From: Actinomycetes bacterium
GTDB lineage: Bacteria; Actinomycetota; Actinomycetes; Streptosporangiales; Streptosporangiaceae
Direction: 5' to 3'
DNA: 6,473 nucleotides
Assembly (NCBI GenBank): GCA_023425615.1
Contig: JAFACJ010001009.1
Location: 1 to 6,473, forward strand
Shown here: piece by piece, positions 1-5,498 of the stretch
Position numbering within the stretch: position 1 is the stretch's first letter
How the letters are laid out: each line of letters starts with the position of its first letter
Notes under the pieces: generated by a model
Databases searched by the model: none
Told to the model about the DNA's origin: nothing
What the model saw: the letters and a program-made list of their open reading frames with translations, nothing else
Made by a program: the position numbers and the translations under genes

Positions 1-540
1 GGCCAGGACCCCGGCCGCGGTGCGGCCTCCGGCACCGGATCCGACCACCACGACATCGCAGTCGAGCGTGGTGTCGGCGGCCGGCGATATCGGGGAGAGC
101 TTCGGGCGCGGGGCGGAGGCCAGCGTCCCCAGCGGGCCGGGGTACCCGATGGCCTCCCAGACCGGCGAGGACCCGGTCGGGCCGGGGGCGAGCAGGTAGG
201 CGGAGGTGGCCAGGCCGCGCAGGGACTGGAACAGCACGCGCTTGGTCTCCGAGGACGCATCGCCCAGCCCCAGGAGCACGCGTTCCCGGTCGGCGGCTGC
301 CAGCCGCGAGAACCGGCGCCCGCCCGTGCCGAGGACCAGTCCCATCGCACGCGAGTCCCACAGGGACAGCAGCAGCCCCAGCTGCTTCCGGTCCTTGGCG
401 CGGGGCTGGCCGCCGGCGAGCGCCTCGGCGATGTCCACGGCTCCCAGCGCGCCGGCGGACGGAATCGCCGCTCCGTCGCCGGGTGCGAAGGTGTCGCAGA
501 TGGCGGCGAGCGCCGCCCGCTGCCGGGTGTCGAAGGTCAT
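1..540 (-). CDS. GMC-family FAD-dependent alcohol oxidase/dehydrogenase, long-chain-alcohol-oxidase type (N-terminal part)
   Basis: Only the first 180 residues are in the window; the C-terminus lies beyond the left edge. Translation gives an N-terminus with RQRAALAAICDTFAP, which resembles the helical region preceding the flavin domain in long-chain fatty alcohol oxidases. The dinucleotide-binding fold starts only at about residue 161 as CDVVVVGSGAGG, with GSGAGG at 167-172 as the FAD-binding GxGxxG. Choline dehydrogenase-type GMC enzymes have this motif near residue 10-40, so the long leader points to the alcohol-oxidase branch. Family role: FAD-dependent oxidation of an alcohol to an aldehyde. 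The ATG at 540-538 follows the livF stop after one base (TGA-C-ATG) and has an upstream AAGGA with about 8 nt spacing, so it is almost certainly the last visible gene of the transporter operon. The GMC catalytic His/Asn are not visible. A sterol- or sugar-type GMC enzyme cannot be excluded. No secretion signal is seen. Confidence 0.88.
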   Translation of the reverse strand, partial: MTFDTRQRAALAAICDTFAPGDGAAIPSAGALGAVDIAEALAGGQPRAKDRKQLGLLLSLWDSRAMGLVLGTGGRRFSRLAAADRERVLLGLGDASSETKRVLFQSLRGLATSAYLLAPGPTGSSPVWEAIGYPGPLGTLASAPRPKLSPISPAADTTLDCDVVVVGSGAGGRTAAGVLA

Positions 541-541
541 G

Positions 542-1252
542 TCAACGTTCCTTGTCTCCGAAATAGGCTCGCTGGATCTGATCCCGGTCCTCTCGGAGAT
601 CAGCCGCGGGGCCGGTGAGCACCACCCGGCCGTGGTGCAGCACGACGGCCTCGTCGGCAACACCGAGTGCCTGGTCGATGTGCTGCTCGACGAGCACGAT
701 CGCCGTGCCGTCCTCGTCGGCGAGCCGTCGCAGCTCCGGCAGGATCTGCTGGACGGCGATCGGAGAGAGTCCCATGCTCATCTCGTCGATGAGCAGGACT
801 TTCGGCCGGAGCAGCAGGGTCTTGGCGATCGCGAGGAGTTGCTGCTCTCCTCCCGAGAGCAGACCGCAGCGCCGGTTCAGCAGGGGCCGCAGGCGCGGGA
901 ACCGGTCGAGTGCCGGGCCGAAGCCGCCCCGCGCCTTGGCCAGCCGGAGGTTCTCGGCGACGGTCAGGCCGTGGAAGACACCCCGGTTGTCGGGGATCAG
1001 ACAGAGTCCTGACCGGGTGGCGCGCTCGACGCTCCCGGTGATGGGGGAGCCGATGGCGGTCACCGTCCCGCCGAGCGCCGGCAGCAGACCGGCCGCCGCG
1101 CGCAACGTGGTGCTCTTTCCGGCGCCGTTGGGGCCGAGAAGCGCCAGGATCGATCCTGCCGCGACCCGCAGGTCGATGTCACGGATGGCGGGGACCCCGC
1201 GGTAGCCGGCGCTGAGGCCGCGGATCTCCAGGGCGTCCGTCGTCTCGGTCAC
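542..1252 (-). CDS. livF: LivF-type ATP-binding protein of a branched-chain amino acid-type ABC importer
   Basis: This 236-residue protein has the usual LivF length (about 233-240). It is one of two cytoplasmic ATPases powering a HAAT-family importer. Visible motifs are Walker A GPNGAGKS (40-47), the LivF-type Q-loop region IPDNRGVFHGLTVAENL (86-102), ABC signature LSGGEQQ (132-138), Walker B KVLLIDEMSMGLSP (151-164, catalytic Glu157) and the switch region VEQHIDQAL with His191. E. coli LivF has VEQN here, so this copy keeps the canonical H-loop His. The start is GTG at 1252-1250, because family similarity begins at ALEIRGLSAGY and the GTG overlaps the livG stop as GTGA (4 nt). A weak SD-like GGTGA lies 4 nt upstream. 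The frame stays open far upstream across livG, but that is a high-GC artefact. It is co-transcribed with livG upstream and the GMC oxidase downstream. The transported solute may not be an amino acid. Confidence 0.95.
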   Translation of the reverse strand: MTETTDALEIRGLSAGYRGVPAIRDIDLRVAAGSILALLGPNGAGKSTTLRAAAGLLPALGGTVTAIGSPITGSVERATRSGLCLIPDNRGVFHGLTVAENLRLAKARGGFGPALDRFPRLRPLLNRRCGLLSGGEQQLLAIAKTLLLRPKVLLIDEMSMGLSPIAVQQILPELRRLADEDGTAIVLVEQHIDQALGVADEAVVLHHGRVVLTGPAADLREDRDQIQRAYFGDKER

Positions 1253-2010
1253 GGGGTCACCGGGCTTCCCAGATAGGCGGCGACCACCTTGTCGTCGCTG
1301 CTGACGTCGTTCGGCGTACCCGAGGCGATGATCTTCCCGAAGTCCATGACGTAGACCCGGTCGCAGACGTCCAGGACCAGGGTCATGTCGTGATCGATCA
1401 GCAGGACGCCAGGACCGGAGGCCGCGATCCGGCGCAGTTCGCGCCCGAACTCGGCGCTCTCCTCGGTGTCCAGTCCCGCGGCGGGCTCGTCGAGCAGCAG
1501 CACGCGGGTGGAGCCGACCAGTGCCCGTGCCACGCCGGCGAGCTTCTGCCGGCCCAGGGAGAGCTCGTCGGGCCGGCGTCCTGCCATCTCCTCCAGGCCC
1601 ACCAGGCTCAGTGCCTTCTGTATCTCCGCGTCGGCACGATGCCGACGTCTCCCGAGGTCGGCGACCAGGCCCCGCAGTCCGGTCCGGTCCACCGAGACGG
1701 CGAGGTTCTCGGCCACGGTGAGGTCGGTGAACAGCTCCCCTGACTGCCAGGTCCGGGCGAGGCCCAGCCGGCGGCGCCGGTGCGCGGGCACCGAGTCGAG
1801 CCGGACGCCGTCGAGTTCGATCGTGCCGGTGTGGGGTGCGAAGCCGGTGACGGCGTCGACGAAGGTGGTCTTCCCCGCGCCGTTGGGTCCGATGAGGCCG
1901 ACGATCTCCGCGGGGCCGACCTCGATGCACACCTGGTCGTTGGCCCGGACGCCTCCGTACTGCACGGACACGTCGCGGGTGCGCAGCAGCGGGCTCTGGT
2001 CAGGGGGCAT
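1249..2010 (-). CDS. livG: LivG-type ATP-binding protein of a branched-chain amino acid-type ABC importer
   Basis: A 253-residue ATPase of typical LivG length that pairs with LivF on the cytoplasmic face of the LivHM permease. Motifs are Walker A GPNGAGKT (41-48), Q-loop RTWQ (86-89) followed by LFTDLTVAENL, signature LSLGRQK (150-156; most LivG read LSYGQQR), Walker B VLLLDEPAAGL (170-180, Glu175), H-loop DHDM (His207) and the LivG-typical C-terminal end VAAYLGSP. The chosen start is the ATG at 2010-2008. It has a clear GGAG (2021-2018) at 7 nt spacing, and the domain begins right after it (LLRTRDVSVQYGG). An upstream in-frame extension to 2127 reads through livHM and lacks family similarity. 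The first 11 nt overlap the 3' end of the permease gene and the last 4 nt overlap livF, which indicates translational coupling. Confidence 0.95.
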   Translation of the reverse strand: MPPDQSPLLRTRDVSVQYGGVRANDQVCIEVGPAEIVGLIGPNGAGKTTFVDAVTGFAPHTGTIELDGVRLDSVPAHRRRRLGLARTWQSGELFTDLTVAENLAVSVDRTGLRGLVADLGRRRHRADAEIQKALSLVGLEEMAGRRPDELSLGRQKLAGVARALVGSTRVLLLDEPAAGLDTEESAEFGRELRRIAASGPGVLLIDHDMTLVLDVCDRVYVMDFGKIIASGTPNDVSSDDKVVAAYLGSPVTP

Positions 2011-4009
2011 CGGCGAACTCCGTTGCGTGCGTGGCGTCGGCCGGCGGCCGTGCGGGGGCTCGCCGGGCACGGCGGATGAGGAGCCATTCGGGGGCGATAC
2101 TGCGATGCGGCGCGAAGACGACGACACGTACCAGCATCGCGGCCGCCACGATGAGCGTGTAGTAGTGGCCCAGGTCGATCGTCTGGGTGAACACCAGGTA
2201 CAGCAGCCCCAGCGGTCCGGCGACGCCCGCGAAGATCGCGCCGGAGATGCGGGTGATGTCGCCGACGTAGGTGGTCGCCAGGACGGCCAGGCCGACCAGG
2301 ACGGTGAACGAGGCGGACGAGAGCTGGCCGCGGCTGTAGCCGATCAGGCATCCGCCGACTCCGGCCAGGAACGACGCCAGCGCGAAGCCGAGCAGTTTGA
2401 CGGCCGGGACGTTCACGCCCGCCGCGGCCGCGGCGCGTTCGTTGGACCGCACCGCCAGGAACGCCCGCCCGGTCGCCCCGGAGAGCAGGCGTGCCATGGC
2501 GAGCAGCAGCACCGCCACGACCACGAGGACCATGTAGGAGAACTGGAGCGTGATGAGGTCGGTGCCCTGGCGTACGGCAAGGGAGAACCCGAACAGCGAC
2601 GGATCGCTGATCTTGTTGCCCTCATAGGGCGTCAGCGCCGGGTTGTTGAAGACGAAGCTCTCGATCGCGAGCGCGGCGGCGATGGTGGCGACCGCGAGCT
2701 GGGCGCCCCGGATCCGCAGCGCCGGTACGCCGACCACGATGCCGAGGGCGGTCGCGGTCAGGGCCGCCACCAGCATCGACAGGGGGAAGGGGAGGTGCGC
2801 GTTCGTCGTCAGCTTCGAGAGCGCGAACCCGGCCGCGCCGGCGAAGGCCATCGTGGTCAGCGAGATCTGGCCCAGGTAGCCGGTCAGCAGGACGACCGAC
2901 GCCGCGATCAGCGTCAGGATGATCGACATCACCAGGCTGAAGCGCCACTGGCCGGTGGTGAGGGCGATGGCGATCGCCGTTCCGGCGATCAGCGCGGTGG
3001 TCCCCAGCGGGTGGAGCCGCGGCACCCGCACCGGCGGAAGCGCACCGGTCTCGCGGGAGCCGCGTTCTGGAATGCCGCGGCCGAGCAGGAACAGCGCCAC
3101 CACGACGATGAGGAACGGGATCGCGTCGCCGACGCCGGCCTGGGCCCACGACGGCCACCAGCTCTTGGCCGTCAGGAACAGCAGGATCTGCTGGACCGAG
3201 CCGAGGGCAAGACCGGCGCCGCAGGCGACCCCGATCGACGTCAGGCGGCCGACGAGCGCGACGGCCAGGGCCGGGACGACGTACAGCATGTAGCTGGTCG
3301 GGTCCAGGCCGCCGATCGCCGGCGCCGCCAGGATCACGATCAGCCCCGAGGCGAAGCCCGTCGCGCCCCACATGAACGCGGCGAGCCGGTCCGGCGAGTA
3401 CCCCATCAGCCGCAGCGCCTGCTCGTCCTCGGCGCCCGCCCTGGTGGCGATGCCCCTCCTGGTGAACCGGAAGTAACCGGCCAGGGCGAGCGCGATGGCG
3501 ATCGCGGCCGCGGCCAGGATCAGGTTGCTGACCGCGATCGTGGCGCCGCCGAGCGTGAAGACCCGTGATGTCAGCGCCGGGAGCGGGGTGAGGCCGCTGG
3601 GATCCATGCCGAGGGTCTCGGTGTCGAACCGGAGCGGGACCAGGGCCTGGACGAACAGCATCACCCCGACCGACGCGACCACCTGCCCGAGGGCGGGGGC
3701 ACGGCGCAGCGGACGGAACACGAGGACGTGGGCCACCAGGCTCCACACCAGTCCGCCGGCGGCGCCGATGAGCACCGCCGGCCATACGTCCATCGGTCCG
3801 GAGCCCAGTTGAACGCTGCCGACCGGCAGGACCAGGACGCCGCTCGTGCAGAGCGCGGCGGTCTGCCACACCGCCCACAGCGCCACCGACCCCTGTGCGA
3901 AGTTGATGACGCCGGTGGCGACGTAGATGCTGACGAGCGACGCCCCGAGCACCGCGTAGACGGCTCCGGTGGAGAAGCCGATGACGGCGAATTGCAGAAG
4001 ATCGTTCAT
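2000..4009 (-). CDS. Fused LivH-LivM permease of a branched-chain amino acid-type ABC importer
   Basis: A 669-residue, strongly hydrophobic membrane protein that combines both permease subunits normally made from livH and livM. The LivH half (about 1-312) shows GVINFAQGSVALWA (33-46), the cytoplasmic coupling loop RRGIATRAGAEDEQALRLMG (184-203) and the late glycine-rich segment GRLTSIGVACGAGLALG (254-270). A short polar linker (about 313-335) follows. The LivM half (about 336-640) shows LLTGYLGQISLTTMAFAGAAG (374-394), VPALRIRGAQLAVATIAAA (428-446) and the second coupling loop RAFLAVRSNERAAAAAGV (515-532). The protein would therefore supply the whole transmembrane pore, with two ATPase docking loops for LivG and LivF. 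The C-terminus (641-669) is a charged, proline/alanine-rich tail. The ATG at 4009-4007 is supported by family similarity from residue 4 onward, but no Shine-Dalgarno is seen; a run of C precedes it, 16 nt after the binding-protein stop. The frame is continuous, with no sign of a sequencing frameshift. Confidence 0.95.
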   Translation of the reverse strand: MNDLLQFAVIGFSTGAVYAVLGASLVSIYVATGVINFAQGSVALWAVWQTAALCTSGVLVLPVGSVQLGSGPMDVWPAVLIGAAGGLVWSLVAHVLVFRPLRRAPALGQVVASVGVMLFVQALVPLRFDTETLGMDPSGLTPLPALTSRVFTLGGATIAVSNLILAAAAIAIALALAGYFRFTRRGIATRAGAEDEQALRLMGYSPDRLAAFMWGATGFASGLIVILAAPAIGGLDPTSYMLYVVPALAVALVGRLTSIGVACGAGLALGSVQQILLFLTAKSWWPSWAQAGVGDAIPFLIVVVALFLLGRGIPERGSRETGALPPVRVPRLHPLGTTALIAGTAIAIALTTGQWRFSLVMSIILTLIAASVVLLTGYLGQISLTTMAFAGAAGFALSKLTTNAHLPFPLSMLVAALTATALGIVVGVPALRIRGAQLAVATIAAALAIESFVFNNPALTPYEGNKISDPSLFGFSLAVRQGTDLITLQFSYMVLVVVAVLLLAMARLLSGATGRAFLAVRSNERAAAAAGVNVPAVKLLGFALASFLAGVGGCLIGYSRGQLSSASFTVLVGLAVLATTYVGDITRISGAIFAGVAGPLGLLYLVFTQTIDLGHYYTLIVAAAMLVRVVVFAPHRSIAPEWLLIRRARRAPARPPADATHATEFADAP

Positions 4010-4025
4010 AGGGGGGTTCGCGTAC

Positions 4026-5282
4026 TCAGCTGGCGCCGGGGATGTTCGCCATGATCGCCGGGACCGGGGTGATCCAGTTGCCGGTGACGGGCTTGAGCGA
4101 GAGGTCCTTCTGCACCGTGAACAGGAGCATCTGCGTGGTGCAGTTCGGCGTCGTGGCCTTGCCGCAGGTGATCTCGGGTCCGAGGAAGGTGGAGAAGTTC
4201 TTCAGGGACTGGAGCGTGGACAGCACGGTCGCCCCGGTCAGGTTGTCGAGTGACGGCGCGGCGGACAGGGCCTTGGCGAAGTCCACGACGGTGGCGAACT
4301 GGGCGTACGCGTAGAAGTCGGCGGGACCGCTGGTCTCCGAGATGTACTTGGTCGCCGCCTTGAGGTTGTCGACCGCCGCCTTGGGCGCGTACTGCTCCGT
4401 GCCGGGCAGCCACACGGACGAGTACAGCGTCGCCCCGGGGGCGGACGCCGGGTCCGACTTGATGAAGGACGTGCACGCGGCGACGAAGATGGAGCCCGTG
4501 TAGCCGACCGACCTCAGGTTCTTGATCAGTTGGGTGCATATCGAGGCGTTCGGCGAGGCGATCAGGCCGGCGACGTCGGGCTTGGTCGAGGCGATCGTGG
4601 CCGCCAGGGCGCTGAAGTTCGGGTTCGTGGGCGAGAAGTACAGGCCGGTCGCCTTGATCCCGATGGCTCCGGCCAGCGGCTTCAACTGGGTCTCGACGGT
4701 CTTGTGCGAGGCGGGGGTGTCCACCAGCGTCAGCGTCGCCGACGTCCTGCCCTCGGCCTTGAACCCCTGCAGGGCGCCGACGAGGAACGAGGCCTGGGGC
4801 GCACCGAAGTAGACGCGTCCTGACGCCGTGCTCCCGGTGGTCTGGTCGAACGGGATCTGGCCGATCAGGGGGATCTTGGCCGCCTCGAGGATGCCGATGC
4901 CGGCGCTCGAACTGAGGTTGAAGCCGTCGAAGGCGGCGACGACGCCGTCCTGGACGAACTTGTTGGCGCAGCCGATGGTGGACTCGGGGGTGCCGTCGAT
5001 CGAGCAGGACTCGACCACTATCGGACGCCCGCCGACGCCCTTCAGCTCCTTGGCGATGTAGTTCACGCCCGCGTCCATCCCGGACTTCACCGCGGGGACC
5101 GCCACCGCCCCCTTGTCCGGATTGAACAGGCCGACCTTGATCGGCGCGCCCGTGAGGGCCGGATCGTCGGAGGACTTGTCGGAGCCTCCGGAGCAGGCGG
5201 CGGCGGCCGTCAGCAGCAGGCCCATCCCGGCGCTCAGCAGGACTCGCGGCAGAGTCGAACCCTTGTGCATACCCAGCTTCAT
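4026..5282 (-). CDS. Lipoprotein substrate-binding protein of the HAAT/Liv ABC importer (Peripla_BP_6 type)
   Basis: The 418-residue precursor is the extracytoplasmic receptor that delivers solute to the LivHM pore. The N-terminus has a basic region (M1-R13), a hydrophobic stretch (14-29) and AAAAC-SGG, so Cys30 is the predicted lipidated residue. The -3 position is Ala rather than Leu, a mild departure from the lipobox. The body reads as a type I periplasmic-binding fold: PIKVGLFN (47-54), GRPIVVES (85-92), AAKIPLIGQ (134-142) and KPDVAGLIASPN (234-245). Six further cysteines fall in three close pairs (93/105, 249/270, 373/381), compatible with disulfides. The chosen start is the ATG at 5282-5280, with GAGGG (5292-5288) 5 nt upstream. 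The in-frame extension to 5402 runs through the promoter, and a start at Met5 would lack an SD. It is the first gene of the operon. Family ligands include branched-chain amino acids, amides, urea and aromatic acids; the one used here is unknown. Confidence 0.93.
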   Translation of the reverse strand: MKLGMHKGSTLPRVLLSAGMGLLLTAAAACSGGSDKSSDDPALTGAPIKVGLFNPDKGAVAVPAVKSGMDAGVNYIAKELKGVGGRPIVVESCSIDGTPESTIGCANKFVQDGVVAAFDGFNLSSSAGIGILEAAKIPLIGQIPFDQTTGSTASGRVYFGAPQASFLVGALQGFKAEGRTSATLTLVDTPASHKTVETQLKPLAGAIGIKATGLYFSPTNPNFSALAATIASTKPDVAGLIASPNASICTQLIKNLRSVGYTGSIFVAACTSFIKSDPASAPGATLYSSVWLPGTEQYAPKAAVDNLKAATKYISETSGPADFYAYAQFATVVDFAKALSAAPSLDNLTGATVLSTLQSLKNFSTFLGPEITCGKATTPNCTTQMLLFTVQKDLSLKPVTGNWITPVPAIMANIPGAS

Positions 5283-5287
5283 CGATG

Positions 5288-5292
5288 CCCTC
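5288..5292 (-). promoter_or_regulatory. Shine-Dalgarno of the substrate-binding protein gene
   Basis: GAGGG on the minus strand ends 5 nt before the ATG at 5282. It is the strongest ribosome-binding site in the region and decides the start against the longer in-frame extension. Confidence 0.7.
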
Positions 5293-5302
5293 GCTTCTTT
5301 GG

Positions 5303-5316
5303 TCCGAACGCTCGGA
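5303..5316. repeat. Inverted repeat in the 5' UTR of the transporter operon
   Basis: TCCGA-ACGC-TCGGA is a perfect 5-bp inverted repeat with a 4-nt centre, about 20 nt upstream of the substrate-binding protein start. It could be half of a repressor operator or a small RNA hairpin just before the ribosome-binding site. A short repeat like this can occur by chance in GC-rich DNA. Confidence 0.3.
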
Positions 5317-5350
5317 ACGTGAAACCCGCAGTCCCACCGCCCAGGGGGGA

Positions 5351-5366
5351 TGTGAGCCGCATCACG
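5351..5366. promoter_or_regulatory. Crp/GlxR-like binding site
   Basis: The bases read TGTGAGCCGCATCACG. They match the classical Crp-family pattern TGTGA-N6-TCACA at 9 of 10 specified positions, and the looser actinobacterial form GTG-N8-CAC fully. The site lies directly downstream of the predicted operon promoter, around +1 to +16, where a bound protein would block transcription. It could also act on the divergent tetR promoter. Carbon-status control would suit a catabolic transporter operon. The call rests on motif match only. Confidence 0.4.
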
Positions 5367-5372
5367 CGGGGC

Positions 5373-5402
5373 AAAATATCCAAAAAATGAGGATGACGTC
5401 AA
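5373..5402 (-). promoter_or_regulatory. Predicted sigma-70-type promoter of the transporter/oxidase operon
   Basis: On the minus strand, TTGACG (5402-5397) matches the -35 consensus at 5 of 6 positions. After an 18-nt spacer, TATTTT (5378-5373) fits the actinobacterial -10 pattern TAnnnT; alternatively GATATT (5380-5375) with a 16-nt spacer. The surrounding 5371-5418 stretch is unusually AT-rich for this window and includes an A6/T6 run. Transcription would start near 5366-5368, giving an untranslated leader of about 85 nt before the substrate-binding protein gene. Confidence 0.55.
5394..5401. repeat. 8-bp perfect palindrome overlapping the operon -35 box
   Basis: TGACGTCA is a perfect palindrome whose right part shares bases with the predicted -35 hexamer (5397-5402). 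A protein bound here would block RNA polymerase at the transporter promoter, so it is one candidate core for the TetR operator. It is shorter than a usual TetR operator (about 14-20 bp). Confidence 0.3.
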
Positions 5403-5426
5403 TCTCTACTTTCCTGATGGCGGAGC

Positions 5427-5445
5427 CGCGGGACCCGGCCCCGCG
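5427..5445. repeat. GC-rich inverted repeat between the divergent promoters
   Basis: CGCGGG (5427-5432) and CCCGCG (5440-5445) form a 6-bp inverted repeat around a 7-nt centre. A direct repeat ACCCGG (5433-5438 and 5447-5452) interleaves with it. It lies between the operon promoter and the tetR start, so it could be an operator or a transcriptional insulator hairpin. The evidence is symmetry only. Confidence 0.25.
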
Positions 5446-5456
5446 TACCCGGCTGG

Positions 5457-5462
5457 TAATCT
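5457..5462 (+). promoter_or_regulatory. Possible -10 element of the tetR promoter
   Basis: TAATCT fits the actinobacterial -10 pattern TAnnnT and lies 36 nt upstream of the GTG start, giving a leader of about 30 nt. No recognisable -35 sits at 16-18 nt upstream, where the sequence is GC-rich, so the assignment is weak. Confidence 0.3.
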
Positions 5463-5492
5463 CGTCATCTTCAGCGATCGTCGAGACGAGGT
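5459..5492. promoter_or_regulatory. Candidate TetR operator (imperfect inverted repeat) ahead of tetR
   Basis: CTCGTC (5461-5466) and GACGAG (5485-5490) are perfect inverted arms. One further A-T pair lies outside a single G-T mismatch. Inside is a second, offset imperfect palindrome centred on CGATCG (5475-5480) with TC/GA flanks (5471-5484). The arms overlap both the possible -10 box and the ribosome-binding site of tetR, so occupancy would repress tetR itself. TetR regulators with divergent neighbours commonly autoregulate this way. Which of the palindromes in this intergenic region is the real operator cannot be decided by eye. Confidence 0.3.
5488..5491 (+). promoter_or_regulatory. Shine-Dalgarno of tetR
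   Basis: GAGG is positioned 7 nt before the GTG at 5499. No other ATG, GTG or TTG lies in frame between the upstream stop (TAA at 5457-5459) and this GTG, so it fixes the tetR start. Confidence 0.65.
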
Positions 5493-5498
5493 GTAGCC

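Noticed and set aside
1253..1930. Extension of the livF frame upstream through livG to 1930
   Set aside because: The extra residues are Arg/Pro-rich noise. LivF similarity and length begin at the GTG at 1252, which forms a GTGA overlap with livG.
2011..2127. Extension of the livG frame upstream to 2127
   Set aside because: It overlaps the permease C-terminus and encodes a Ser/Pro/Arg-rich stretch without similarity; the ATG at 2010 has GGAG at 7 nt and matches the family N-terminus.
1466..3568. A 700-codon open frame on the plus strand, antisense to livG and the permease
   Set aside because: The product is low-complexity and Arg/Gly/Gln/Asp-rich, with no recognisable domain. It lies opposite two well-supported genes. 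Long antisense frames are expected where third positions are nearly all G/C.
2622..3878. A 418-codon minus-strand frame inside the permease gene
   Set aside because: It is a frame-shifted reading of the permease with Arg/Pro/Gly-rich composition and no family similarity; the overlapping frame matches LivH and LivM motif by motif.
5283..5402. Extension of the binding-protein frame upstream to 5402
   Set aside because: It would place codons over the -35/-10 and Crp-like site and put 40 residues before a good lipoprotein signal peptide. The ATG at 5282 has a clear GAGGG.
5427..5445. GC hairpin between the divergent promoters as an intrinsic terminator
   Set aside because: No gene ends near it; both neighbours start from this region, so it is kept only as an inverted repeat.
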